Source: GYS-P2D sp964414425 (GTDB lineage: Bacteria > Bacteroidota > Bacteroidia > Chitinophagales > Saprospiraceae). From it: a stretch of DNA of 64,000 nucleotides. Below, one piece after another: positions 43,719-52,560 of this stretch; within the stretch, counting starts at the first letter, position 1; each line of letters opens with the position of its first letter. The notes under the pieces were generated by a model. It was not told the origin of the DNA. It saw only the letters and a list, made by a program, of their open reading frames with translations, and searched no databases. The translations under genes were made by a program, and so were the position numbers. The stretch covers positions 124,001 through 188,000 of the forward strand of contig CAYPWL010000002.1 in the NCBI GenBank assembly GCA_964414425.1. Direction: 5' to 3'.

Positions 43719-44480
43719 ATGGATGTACTGACTTATATCATCGCTATATGTGGTGGCTTTTTAGCGGGTATCGTTAATACACTCGCTGGCAATGGGTCTG
43801 CCATCACCCTGAGTATTTTCACGGAGTTATTTGGTCTTCCCGGTAATCTTGCAAATGGTACTAATCGAGTAGGGATCCTGTTTCAGAGTGGCTCTTCGAG
43901 TTTAGGATTTATCAAAAATGGTCGCATCAATCGGGTGCCCTATACCTGGCTCTACATACTTCTTGCAACAATAGGTGCAATAGCGGGAGTGTTTATAGCA
44001 CTATCCGTAACTAATGAGCAATTCATGATGGTGTTCAGGTATCTGCTGCTGGTCACATTGCTCGTGGTTCTTGTAAATCCTAAGAGATGGCTTATCAAGA
44101 CTGAAATCAATAAGATTCCTAATCTCTGGATAGCGGTTCCCTGCTTCTTAGGACTTGGGTTTTATGGCGGATTTATTCAGATGGGTATGGGTGTTTTCTT
44201 CTTAGTAGTTACCGTACTAATTATGAAAATCAACATCATCGATGCCAATGCCCTTAAGACAACTATTGTGGCCATCTATACTATAGTTGTAGTCTTTTTA
44301 TTTCATCGTAACGGACTCATCGAGTGGAAACTCGGATTAACTGTAGCAATAGGACAATCCGTCGGAGGATATCTCACTGCCGATATCGCATCACGATATC
44401 CGGAGGCTGACAGATGGGCATATAGACTACTTATTATAGTGATCATCTTTGCCCTATTAAGTGCATTCGATGTAATATAA
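43719..44480 (+). CDS. TauE/SafE-family sulfite/sulfonate exporter-like membrane protein
   Basis: The 253-residue protein has about eight helices in two repeats, with the family motif FLAGIVNTLAGNGSAITLSI in the first and GFYGGFIQMGMGVFFLVVTV in the second. TauE/SafE proteins move sulfite, sulfonates or organic anions; the substrate here is unknown. The ATG follows the epimerase stop with no gap, so the genes are coupled, although a functional link is not evident. Confidence 0.9.
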   Translation: MDVLTYIIAICGGFLAGIVNTLAGNGSAITLSIFTELFGLPGNLANGTNRVGILFQSGSSSLGFIKNGRINRVPYTWLYILLATIGAIAGVFIALSVTNEQFMMVFRYLLLVTLLVVLVNPKRWLIKTEINKIPNLWIAVPCFLGLGFYGGFIQMGMGVFFLVVTVLIMKINIIDANALKTTIVAIYTIVVVFLFHRNGLIEWKLGLTVAIGQSVGGYLTADIASRYPEADRWAYRLLIIVIIFALLSAFDVI

Positions 44481-44541
44481 ATCCATCCGTTAGTAAGCTG
44501 GTAATCTTCAATTTGTCTCGTCTTATTAATATTTTGGCGGT

Positions 44542-45762
44542 ATGCTGAGATACACCTTCTTGTTATTAGGTTTCATGATGTACTCATGTACTACACAGAG
44601 TACCTTCGATCATCCATGGGATGAGATCTTAACTTCAGGTTCAGCAGTGTTTAATAGAGTGATCGATAGCTTAGACCACTATGAGGTACAAGTACTTTAT
44701 ACACAGATTGATCACGGCGATAGTGGAGATGTAATACTCACATCACATCCTCTTCATATCGATAACGATAGATACTACTATCCTGCAAGCACGGTTAAGA
44801 TGCCTACGGCGTTCTTAGCGATAGAATATATCAATGAGCTTGCTACTCAGAATCCAGAAATAGATCTATATACACGCTTAGCCTTTGACTCCATAGCCCC
44901 TCCTCAAACACAAGAAATCCTGGATAGCACCTCATCATCAAGCTATCCTAATGTAGCTCACTATATCGAAAAGATCTTCTCAGTAAGCGATAACAATGCC
45001 TACAACAGACTCTATGAACTGATGGGACAGGACTACATCAATGAGCGATTACAAGAGAAGGGGATATTTAATAATAGTAAAATCGTCCACAGGGTCGGAG
45101 TAGGAGGATTTGACACTGAAGCCAATAGATATACCAATCCATATCAAATCCTGAGTGAAGACGGAGATGTCATCTATGAGCAAGATGAGCTCTATGCCCT
45201 ATATCGAGACTATCCGATTGTCGATGGTGTCAGAAAAGGCATCGGGCGATATGACGATAATTTAGATAGTATACTCTACGAACCATTCGACTTCTCTCAT
45301 AAAAACTTTATCTCCGTCACAGAGCTTCAGCAATCATTGATCCGAGTGATCTATCCAGAACTGTATGACAGCACTGAGCAATACAACATAACTTCTGGAC
45401 AGCTCGAATTTCTACGTGAAACCATGACAAAAACACCAGATCAATATCCTCATCTCGAGGATCAATCGGACTATTATGATAGCTATGTAAAATTCTTAAT
45501 GTACGGTGACTCTAAGGATCCTATACCTGATCACATCAAGATCTCTAACAAAGTGGGTTGGGCGTATGGTTATCTCACAGACTGTGCATACATCGAAGAC
45601 ACTCAACGTGATATAAGATTCTTTCTTACAGCAACTATACACGTCAATAAAAACCAGATTTATAACGATGGTGTATATGAGTATGACTCAATAGGTATAC
45701 CCTTCTTAGCGGAACTCGGACGTCAAGTGTATAACTACGAGCTTACTAGAAGTAAACATTAG
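44542..45762 (+). CDS. Class A beta-lactamase-like serine hydrolase lipoprotein
   Basis: The 406-residue protein has a lipobox signal (LLGFMMYSC). Penicillin-binding-like motifs are present: YYPASTVKMPTAF (SxxK), SVSDNNAYNRLY (SDN) and SNKVGWAYG (KVG in the KTG position). It is larger than true class A beta-lactamases (about 290) because of an insert between SDN and KVG, including DGVRKGIGRYDDNLDSILYE. It is more likely a cell-envelope serine hydrolase of unknown substrate than a drug-resistance enzyme. It overlaps the convergent dsbD stop by four bases. Confidence 0.85.
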   Translation: MLRYTFLLLGFMMYSCTTQSTFDHPWDEILTSGSAVFNRVIDSLDHYEVQVLYTQIDHGDSGDVILTSHPLHIDNDRYYYPASTVKMPTAFLAIEYINELATQNPEIDLYTRLAFDSIAPPQTQEILDSTSSSSYPNVAHYIEKIFSVSDNNAYNRLYELMGQDYINERLQEKGIFNNSKIVHRVGVGGFDTEANRYTNPYQILSEDGDVIYEQDELYALYRDYPIVDGVRKGIGRYDDNLDSILYEPFDFSHKNFISVTELQQSLIRVIYPELYDSTEQYNITSGQLEFLRETMTKTPDQYPHLEDQSDYYDSYVKFLMYGDSKDPIPDHIKISNKVGWAYGYLTDCAYIEDTQRDIRFFLTATIHVNKNQIYNDGVYEYDSIGIPFLAELGRQVYNYELTRSKH

Positions 45763-47708
45763 TTCTGACCTAAAGAATGAAACATCTCTAAGCCACACTT
45801 GAGATAGTTCTTATAGTCTTCTACGCCTTCCTTGTATCCACGAGGGTTGGCAAGGACCCTCTCTTCCGGTCCAGCCATCACATATAGTGGTTGAGAGTTT
45901 TGCTCAAAGTTGACTATCTGAAAGTCTGCCCACTTGTTGCCCACGTTCCTCATCTTCTTATTTCTCAGTTTAGAGATCAATGGACGCTCTAACTTAGTAT
46001 CATCATCTACATATAGAGAGATTAATACAAAGTCATTCTCAAGCATGCTCTTGACCTCTTCGTCCACCCATATATGCTCTTCTGTCTTTCTACAGTTGAC
46101 ACAACCATGACCCGTATGATCTATAAGGATAGGTTTATCATTGGCTTTAGCGTAGGCTAAACCTTCGTAGTAATCTTTGAAGCAATCGATATTATTAGCA
46201 CACTTCCCAAAAGACGGGTACTGATCCTTAATAGATAGATCAATATCTGACTCTGGCAAGAAGAAATTATAGCTCGCTGGTGGTGCAATACCACTTAATA
46301 ATGGCAAGGCATTATAGCTGTTGATCTGTGGCTTGTATACAAATCCTGTAGCTAAATAGATAGCAAGTGCTACAGACCCCAATGAAAAAATCCATCGACG
46401 TGTGCTTAGCTTCTTAACAGGTGCATGATGCGGGAACTTAACGAACCCAAATCCATATGCCGCCATGGCGAGTGCAATCACTATCCATATCGCCATAAAT
46501 ACTTCGTAGCGTAGAAATCCCCAGTGATTAGTCATGTCAGCAACTGATAAGAACTTAAATGCTAATGCAAGCTCTAAAAATCCAAGTATTGCCTTGACAG
46601 TATTCATCCATCCACCCGATCGAGGCAGTGAGTTAAGCCATGCCGGAAAAGCTGCAAATAATCCAAATGGAAGTGCTAATGCCAACGAAAATCCAAGCAT
46701 GACAATAAATGGCCCAAGTTGATTGGAGGCGGCTTGGACGAGGGCTGTTCCGATAATAGGACCAGTACATGAAAATGACACTAACGCCAAAGTGAAGGCC
46801 ATAAAGAAGATCCCTATCAGGCCGCCTTTATCTGCCATCTTATCAGATTTATTGGACCAAGAACTCGGCAAGGTGATCTCGTAAAACCCAAAAAATGAAA
46901 AGGCAAAAAAGATAAAAATGAAGAAGAAGATCGTATTCGCTATCCAGTTAGTAGATAAACGATTGAGCGCCTCTGCTCCAAATACCATCGTAATCAAAAG
47001 TCCAATACTTACATAAATAACAACTATTGATAAAGAATAGATGAGCGCATTGACCCATCCTTTCTTTTTAGATTCCTTAGTGAAAAAGCTAACCGTAAGT
47101 GGGATCATTGGAAATACACATGGCGTCAATAGGGCTAAAAACCCTCCCAAAAATCCAAATATGAACATCAAGAATAAGCTCTCCTGCTTTATAACAGTCT
47201 CGCCACATGACGCAACTGGTTCCTTATATGTCGTATAGAGATCTGGTCTTCGTTGGTCAATGATATCACCCTCTATCACGGCCAGGCTTGCTGTTTCTTC
47301 TGGGATATCCGATGATAGCATCATCTGCGCTGACTGAAAGTCAACCTGAAAGTCGACGTCTGTAGGTGGTAAGCACTTGACATCATTACACACCATGTAT
47401 GTGAGATAACCTTTGAGCTTCTCTTGAGGATTGAGAACATTAACTGTTTGAGTGTATGAGTAAGGTTGATCGGAGTAGAACTTGATCACGTTCATATCAA
47501 AGATGGGGTCCATCCCCTCTTTGCGCTTTCCCGTTTCTATGGGGTCACCTTCATTTTCGACGACACCCTCGGATTCATACCATACAGAGGTTGGCACAGG
47601 ACCTCCCTCTTCTATGAAGGTGGAATAGATATTCCATCCATCAGCTATAATAGCTGTATAACCTAGTTCGTACTGGGATTCAGTTTTTTTTTTACATCTA
47701 CGGACCAA
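45759..47708 (-). CDS. dsbD: Thiol:disulfide interchange protein DsbD, main part downstream of a frameshift
   Basis: This open frame holds most of DsbD, which carries electrons across the membrane to periplasmic thiol proteins. In order: the second copy of the alpha-like domain (YTAIIADGWNIYSTFIEEGG...YMVCNDVKCLPPTDVDF); eight membrane helices with redox Cys in LLTPCVFPMIPLTVSFF and VSFSCTGPIIG; and a thioredoxin-like gamma domain with DHTGHGCVNCRKTEEHIW. It has no proper start: the TTG at 47708 only marks the frame. The true start lies in the preceding frame at 48286, and the join is in an A10 run at 47693-47684. Confidence 0.85.
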   Translation of the reverse strand: MVRRCKKKTESQYELGYTAIIADGWNIYSTFIEEGGPVPTSVWYESEGVVENEGDPIETGKRKEGMDPIFDMNVIKFYSDQPYSYTQTVNVLNPQEKLKGYLTYMVCNDVKCLPPTDVDFQVDFQSAQMMLSSDIPEETASLAVIEGDIIDQRRPDLYTTYKEPVASCGETVIKQESLFLMFIFGFLGGFLALLTPCVFPMIPLTVSFFTKESKKKGWVNALIYSLSIVVIYVSIGLLITMVFGAEALNRLSTNWIANTIFFFIFIFFAFSFFGFYEITLPSSWSNKSDKMADKGGLIGIFFMAFTLALVSFSCTGPIIGTALVQAASNQLGPFIVMLGFSLALALPFGLFAAFPAWLNSLPRSGGWMNTVKAILGFLELALAFKFLSVADMTNHWGFLRYEVFMAIWIVIALAMAAYGFGFVKFPHHAPVKKLSTRRWIFSLGSVALAIYLATGFVYKPQINSYNALPLLSGIAPPASYNFFLPESDIDLSIKDQYPSFGKCANNIDCFKDYYEGLAYAKANDKPILIDHTGHGCVNCRKTEEHIWVDEEVKSMLENDFVLISLYVDDDTKLERPLISKLRNKKMRNVGNKWADFQIVNFEQNSQPLYVMAGPEERVLANPRGYKEGVEDYKNYLKCGLEMFHSLGQN

Positions 47709-48286
47709 GCTACTGGCTCGCTCTCTGATAATGTAGCCTTAGTTGATGCTATGCTCTCGGCACTTGTTGATGATGCTACAGGAACCTGTGTGTCCGAAGA
47801 TTGATCAACAGCTCCGTTTCCGTCCCCAAAGTCTATTTCAAAATCAACATCTGTAGGGGGCAAGCATCTCTCATCATCACATGTCATATAAGTGAGGTAG
47901 CCTGTAAGCTTTTTACTTGGGTCAAGAACTTTAACACGCTGGCGTACCTGGTAATCTTCATCGTCGAGGAACTTGATGACTTTCATCTCGAAGATTGGAT
48001 CCATTCCTTCTTTACGATGTCCCGTCTCAACGGCATCACCTTTGTTTTCTACGACACCTTCTGATTCATACCAGATTGACGTCGGTACAGGGCCTCCCTC
48101 CTCGATATACATGGAGTATACTGTCCAGCCATCTTCGATCTCCGCCTTAAATATGATGTCAAACTCATCTTGCGAGATCTGCTCTATTCTATAGTCCCAC
48201 TTTACTGGATCAAAATTTTGCGCACTTAGCAGGCTTACTAAGCTGACCAACATTCCAATAAAAAAGATCTTTCTTAAAATCATCAA
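47663..48286 (-). CDS. dsbD: DsbD N-terminal part (signal peptide and first alpha-like domain), frameshifted
   Basis: The start (ATG at 48286) gives a signal peptide (FFIGMLVSLVSLLSAQ) and a DsbD-alpha-like domain, DPVKWDYRIEQ...YMTCDDERCLPPTDVDFEID, containing the redox CysX4Cys pair. A Ser/Thr-rich linker and EPVAWSVDVKKK follow; the frame then closes at 47663, after the A10 run. Adding one A (or removing two) joins it to the next frame as VKKKTESQYELGYT, matching the same position of the first domain. So this is the 5' part of one dsbD gene, broken or slipping. Confidence 0.82.
   Translation of the reverse strand: MMILRKIFFIGMLVSLVSLLSAQNFDPVKWDYRIEQISQDEFDIIFKAEIEDGWTVYSMYIEEGGPVPTSIWYESEGVVENKGDAVETGHRKEGMDPIFEMKVIKFLDDEDYQVRQRVKVLDPSKKLTGYLTYMTCDDERCLPPTDVDFEIDFGDGNGAVDQSSDTQVPVASSTSAESIASTKATLSESEPVAWSVDVKKKLNPSTN
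47684..47693 (-). repeat. A10 homopolymer at the dsbD frame break
   Basis: Ten Ts on the plus strand (A10 in the gene) lie exactly where the reading frame of dsbD must shift. With 11 As the two parts of the gene join. The run is a natural site for polymerase slippage, phase variation or sequencing error. Confidence 0.9.
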
Positions 48287-48429
48287 TTAGCAATTTAAAA
48301 CTCCTTGTAAGATGTATAGACTCTGGTTATCTACATTTTCAGTGCATCTCGTATCGGATTGCACCCAGTTTCTAAATACGAATTTAGCATAATTGGATGC
48401 CTCGTTTTTTGGCTTATGAAAAAATTAAC

Positions 48430-49422
48430 CTATATATCAACCATAATTAACTGATTGTATTGCAGGAATAGTACCAAAAATAGCACCGTGACATGCAACA
48501 ACTCAACTCTACCGATCTGCTTAACAGAGTGCAGCGTGATCGCCAAAAGAATACTAACTGGTAGCATAAGAAAAATCACAAAGTGTGGCTGTATACCTTT
48601 AAATATTAGTATTGCGATCAAGGACGCCATCATGATCCAAAAGAGAAACTCAATTTTTTTCCTGGCCTCTATCTCTTTTTTCTTGAAATAACCATAATAA
48701 TTAGCCGTAACAGATAAGCAAAGAATACCTATAGCTATAAGAATAATGGTCTCTTGAGGTGTCTTGATCAGAAATAGCCCAAGCGAGCCCCCTATGCTAA
48801 ATTGACCTAACACCTCAAAGGTTAACACCCCACTATAGTATAACACCACAGCTAAAATCCACATAACCACCAAGAATCCGGATAGGTACTGCAGTTGCTC
48901 CTTGAGCTTGAGGCTCCTAAGCATAAACAGTTCAATAAGCAATACAACAAACATGATCATACATGGAGGGTATATCACCGTAGCTAAAGAAATAAGTAAG
49001 GCAGCATTAAAGATTAGAGTAGTTGCATTAGCCTTCTTATATACCCGAAATACACTTGCCATTGCAAATAAGAACAGACTCATGGCTATTAATGCAGGAG
49101 ATACCGCCATGTGCTCAGGAGACAGTGATGTCAGTAAAACATAGAAAAGTCCCGCATACCCCGATGGCCTATAAAACATCTTACTGTTGTTAGCAATCAT
49201 GTTGATGTGTACGCCTTGAAAGAAAGTCAATAAGACTGTGAATAGATAAAGCAATATGGATCTTCCGTCCAGCGAAGAAGCCAACAACTCCCCTAAATAC
49301 GAATCGATAGGCCTCGCTATATACTGTACTGGATAGAATAAGACATATAACTTAATCAGCGCTGTATAGATAAACAGTGCCAGGATAGCGATGATATCAT
49401 TTTTGGAAAAAAACCTAATCAC
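48430..49422 (-). CDS. DUF6427-type polytopic membrane protein
   Basis: The 330-residue protein has about nine membrane helices. It starts MIRFFSKNDIIAILALFIYT, and has a short cytoplasmic Lys/Arg loop (FKKKEIEARKKIEF) and the tail VLFLVLFLQYNQLIMVD. The MIxFFrkN...l.l.ly opening and overall plan fit DUF6427, a Bacteroidota family of unknown function. It diverges from the polyprenyl diphosphate synthase gene and lies 143 bases upstream of the dsbD start. No enzymatic motif was seen. Confidence 0.72.
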   Translation of the reverse strand: MIRFFSKNDIIAILALFIYTALIKLYVLFYPVQYIARPIDSYLGELLASSLDGRSILLYLFTVLLTFFQGVHINMIANNSKMFYRPSGYAGLFYVLLTSLSPEHMAVSPALIAMSLFLFAMASVFRVYKKANATTLIFNAALLISLATVIYPPCMIMFVVLLIELFMLRSLKLKEQLQYLSGFLVVMWILAVVLYYSGVLTFEVLGQFSIGGSLGLFLIKTPQETIILIAIGILCLSVTANYYGYFKKKEIEARKKIEFLFWIMMASLIAILIFKGIQPHFVIFLMLPVSILLAITLHSVKQIGRVELLHVTVLFLVLFLQYNQLIMVDI

Positions 49423-49543
49423 CCTATAAAGTTATCGGTCGTAACTTACTTTTTGCTATTCTATGTGTTTTCTTTTCGTACAGCCTATAGTAGTGCCTGA
49501 GATTTTAAAAAATGGTACTATTGTGTGCGATGAATAAGACTCT

Positions 49544-50515
49544 ATGTCTAAGCTAAAAGACATCAAAAAGCCTATTGAGAAAGAGCTCGACATCTTTGAA
49601 GGAACCTTCAAAGACTCAATGAAGAGTTCTGTTCCTCTCCTTGACAGGATTACCTACTATATCGTTAGGCGTAAGGGTAAGCAGGTGCGTCCGATGTTTG
49701 TATTTCTATGCGCACGCATATTTGGCCCGATACAAGAGAACACCTACACTGCCGCATCGCTGATTGAGTTACTGCATACTGCCTCACTGGTACATGATGA
49801 CGTAATCGATGATTCTCATCAGCGACGGGGCGCTTTCTCCATTAATGCATTGTGGAAAAATAAAATCGCCGTCCTGGTAGGTGATTATCTCCTATCCAAA
49901 GGTTTATTGTTAGCTGTAGAAAAAGAGCAGTTTCAGACCCTCAAGATAGTCTCGACTGCAGTGAAGCAACTGAGTGAAGGAGAGTTGCTCCAATTCGAAA
50001 AGACTCGCAAGCTAGATATAACAGAAGACATCTACTTCGATATTATCAGACAAAAGACCGCCTCACTGATGGCCGCAGCATGCTCTGCAGGAGCATCAAG
50101 TTCGGGTTGTGATGATGAGACCGTGGAAGATTTTAGATTATTTGGTGAGCTGGCCGGTATGGCCTTTCAGATTAAAGACGATCTCTTTGACTATGGCTAT
50201 CAAAATATAGGAAAACCGACAGGGATAGACATAAAAGAAAAGAAGCTCACTCTCCCACTCATCCATGCCCTTGGTAAGGCATCTTATTCTGAAAAGCGCA
50301 GCATCATCAAAAAAATCAAAAAGAAAAGCAACGATAAAAAAGTTCGCAACGAGATTATCGCATATGTTAGAAGTAGCGGTGGCTTGGAGTATGCTGAGGA
50401 AAAAATGCTGATCTACAAGAAACAGGCATTAGAGGTATTAGAAAAATATTCTCATGGCCCTGCGACCGAAGCGCTCCATAATCTAGTAGAATTTGTCGTT
50501 GATCGGAAATCTTAG
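49544..50515 (+). CDS. Polyprenyl diphosphate synthase
   Basis: A 323-residue all-trans prenyltransferase that extends isopentenyl units to a long chain, probably the menaquinone side chain. The first Asp-rich motif is HTASLVHDDVIDDS; GKQVRPMFVFLCARIFG supplies the substrate-binding Lys/Arg; the second motif is FQIKDDLFDYGYQ. The residues before the first motif are small (Ala-Ser-Leu), allowing long products. It fits with MvaD in supplying isoprenoids. Its stop overlaps the convergent murA stop by four bases. Confidence 0.94.
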   Translation: MSKLKDIKKPIEKELDIFEGTFKDSMKSSVPLLDRITYYIVRRKGKQVRPMFVFLCARIFGPIQENTYTAASLIELLHTASLVHDDVIDDSHQRRGAFSINALWKNKIAVLVGDYLLSKGLLLAVEKEQFQTLKIVSTAVKQLSEGELLQFEKTRKLDITEDIYFDIIRQKTASLMAAACSAGASSSGCDDETVEDFRLFGELAGMAFQIKDDLFDYGYQNIGKPTGIDIKEKKLTLPLIHALGKASYSEKRSIIKKIKKKSNDKKVRNEIIAYVRSSGGLEYAEEKMLIYKKQALEVLEKYSHGPATEALHNLVEFVVDRKS

Positions 50516-51822
50516 ATTCGTTCGATATCCGCTCCTAGTGCATTAAGTCTGGTATCGATATTCTGATAGCCTCTATCTATCTGTTGGATGTTGTGAATCA
50601 ATGAGGTACCCTCGGCAGACATCGCTGCAATCAATAGGGATACACCCGCTCTGATGTCAGGCGAAGTCATCTCAATGGCACGAAGTTGCTGCGCTCGACC
50701 AAGGCCAATTACAGTAGCTCTATGAGGATCACATAGTATGATCTTAGCACCCATATCGATGAGTTTATCCACAAAGAATAATCTACTCTCAAACATCTTC
50801 TGATGGATCAACACACTGCCTTGTGCTTGGGTGGCCACAACTAATAGGATACTGATTAAGTCTGGTGTGAACCCAGGCCATGGAGAATCATATATAGTCA
50901 TAATAGACCCATCAATAAACGGTTTGATACTGTACATATCCTGAGCAGGGATATGGACATCATCCCCAACAATATTTACTTGTACCCCTACATTATCAAA
51001 TACCGATGGAATAATACCAAGATCTGCCTTTGCTGCACCAGTGATCGTGATCTCTGACTGAGTCATCGCCGCTAAACCAATAAAGCTGCCTATCTCTATA
51101 AAATCAGGTTGGATGGTATGAGTGGTACCTTTTAGTTCTGATACTCCAGTTATGATAAGCTTATTAGAGCCTATACCCGATATATCCGCACCCATGCTTA
51201 TGAGCATCTTGCTGAGTTGCTGTAGATATGGTTCACAGGCTGCATTGTATATCGTGGTTGTACCCTCTGTGAGTACTGCTGCCATCAGCACATTGGCTGT
51301 TCCCGTTACTGAGATTTCGTCCATCAGGATAAATGATCCTTTTAGATCATCTCCCCCTAAGTAGAAGCTTTCTCTCTCGGTATCATATTTGAAGTCTGCA
51401 CCAAGCTTTTTGAATCCATTTATATGCGTATCAAGACGTCGGCGTCCTATTTTATCACCTCCCGGCTTAGGCATGAATGTCTTGCCGTAGCGAGCGATCA
51501 GCGGGCCCATGAGCATAACCGACCCACGTATCTTCTTCGCGTTCTTCTGATACTCTTGACTAGCGACATAATCAAGATCTACGGAAGCCGCTTCAAAATG
51601 ATACTCGTTAGGTGAGATTTTAGTTACCCCTACTCCAAGGCCGTCAAGCAAGTTGATCAACCGTCTGACATCTAAGATATCAGGGACGTTTTTCATCACC
51701 ACTTTATCCTTAGTCAAGAGCACTGCACACAATACTTGCAGGGCCTCGTTCTTAGCACCTTGGGGCGCTATGGAGCCGCTAAGTGTAACTCCTCCTCTTA
51801 CTTTAAATGAATCTTGTTGCAT
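50512..51822 (-). CDS. murA: UDP-N-acetylglucosamine 1-carboxyvinyltransferase with Asp at the catalytic Cys site
   Basis: MurA transfers enolpyruvate to UDP-GlcNAc, the first committed step of peptidoglycan synthesis. The 436-residue protein has GAKNEALQVLCAVLL (Lys24/Asn25), the loop PKPGGDKIGRRRLDTHI and later EIGSFIGLAAMTQSEITI. In E. coli the loop holds Cys115, the residue fosfomycin alkylates; here it is Asp123. Enzymes with Asp are active and intrinsically insensitive to fosfomycin, as in mycobacteria. It lies 36 bases downstream of DUF4290, within the glmS operon that provides its substrate. Confidence 0.95.
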   Translation of the reverse strand: MQQDSFKVRGGVTLSGSIAPQGAKNEALQVLCAVLLTKDKVVMKNVPDILDVRRLINLLDGLGVGVTKISPNEYHFEAASVDLDYVASQEYQKNAKKIRGSVMLMGPLIARYGKTFMPKPGGDKIGRRRLDTHINGFKKLGADFKYDTERESFYLGGDDLKGSFILMDEISVTGTANVLMAAVLTEGTTTIYNAACEPYLQQLSKMLISMGADISGIGSNKLIITGVSELKGTTHTIQPDFIEIGSFIGLAAMTQSEITITGAAKADLGIIPSVFDNVGVQVNIVGDDVHIPAQDMYSIKPFIDGSIMTIYDSPWPGFTPDLISILLVVATQAQGSVLIHQKMFESRLFFVDKLIDMGAKIILCDPHRATVIGLGRAQQLRAIEMTSPDIRAGVSLLIAAMSAEGTSLIHNIQQIDRGYQNIDTRLNALGADIERI

Positions 51823-51858
51823 CTGTATCCGATTGATAAGAATAGAGATATGTAGATG

Positions 51859-52560
51859 CTAACGTCTACGTCGAGTGTTCTTATTATTGTTGTTGTTGCC
51901 TCGACGTCTATTATTATTGCTGTGGTTATTGCTTCTGCCTCCACCTTTGCGACGTCTATGGTTACTACTGCTCGATGTGCTCGGTCGATTATACTTTACG
52001 GCAGAGACATCGATTACATCTTCCTCAGTTAATTGGAGAGCACCATCAGATAATTTTACGAGATCCCCTTTGATTATTTCGTCATTTACGTATTGGTCTC
52101 TACCCCATGTTCGGTAGGCTAACTTCATGTAAGAAGCAATAATCATCGTAAACTCCGCTTTCTTTTCTTCGTCAGTGAGTTCTTTAGCTTTTTCGATGAG
52201 CTTCTTTACATTGCTACCATAGTGTCTAAATCCTTTAGATCCTTTCTCGTAAGGTATTAGACCAGGCTTATATTCACTTGATTCTGGATTGGGTACTACT
52301 CCACTTGGCGGAACCACGTCAATCTTATAATCAGATATTCTGAAGAGATGTCTCCATAATTTTTCTATGTGATCTTCCTCATTTCTCGAGATGGGGTTCA
52401 TCTGATTCATGAGTTCGATAATTGCCTCAGTAAAGGACTGTCTTTTTTCCTTGTCCTCGATTTTTAAAGCGTAGTTGATAAGATTCTGGACATTGCGACC
52501 ATATTGCGCAATTATTAAACCTTCCTTCTGGGAGTTATACTCCATCCCGTGATTTATCAT
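51859..52560 (-). CDS. DUF4290 family protein with Asn/Arg-rich tail
   Basis: About 233 residues from the ATG at 52560, which shares one base with the glmS stop (TAATG). The first 175 residues match DUF4290: EYNSQKEGLIIAQYGRNVQNL, ISRNEEDHIEKLWRHLF, and YGSNVKKLIEKAKELTDEEKK. The last 45 residues are low-complexity Arg, Gly, Ser and Asn, resembling a nucleic-acid-binding tail. Function is unknown, but the family is regularly found between glmS and murA in Bacteroidota. The longer frame upstream of 52560 is antisense-like and not used. Confidence 0.88.
   Translation of the reverse strand: MINHGMEYNSQKEGLIIAQYGRNVQNLINYALKIEDKEKRQSFTEAIIELMNQMNPISRNEEDHIEKLWRHLFRISDYKIDVVPPSGVVPNPESSEYKPGLIPYEKGSKGFRHYGSNVKKLIEKAKELTDEEKKAEFTMIIASYMKLAYRTWGRDQYVNDEIIKGDLVKLSDGALQLTEEDVIDVSAVKYNRPSTSSSSNHRRRKGGGRSNNHSNNNRRRGNNNNNKNTRRRR

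Noticed and set aside
47682..47708. TTG at 47708 as the start of a separate DsbD-like gene
   Set aside because: The first residues (VRRCKKK) come from the wrong frame ahead of the A10 run and no signal peptide would be present. The frames match one split gene better.
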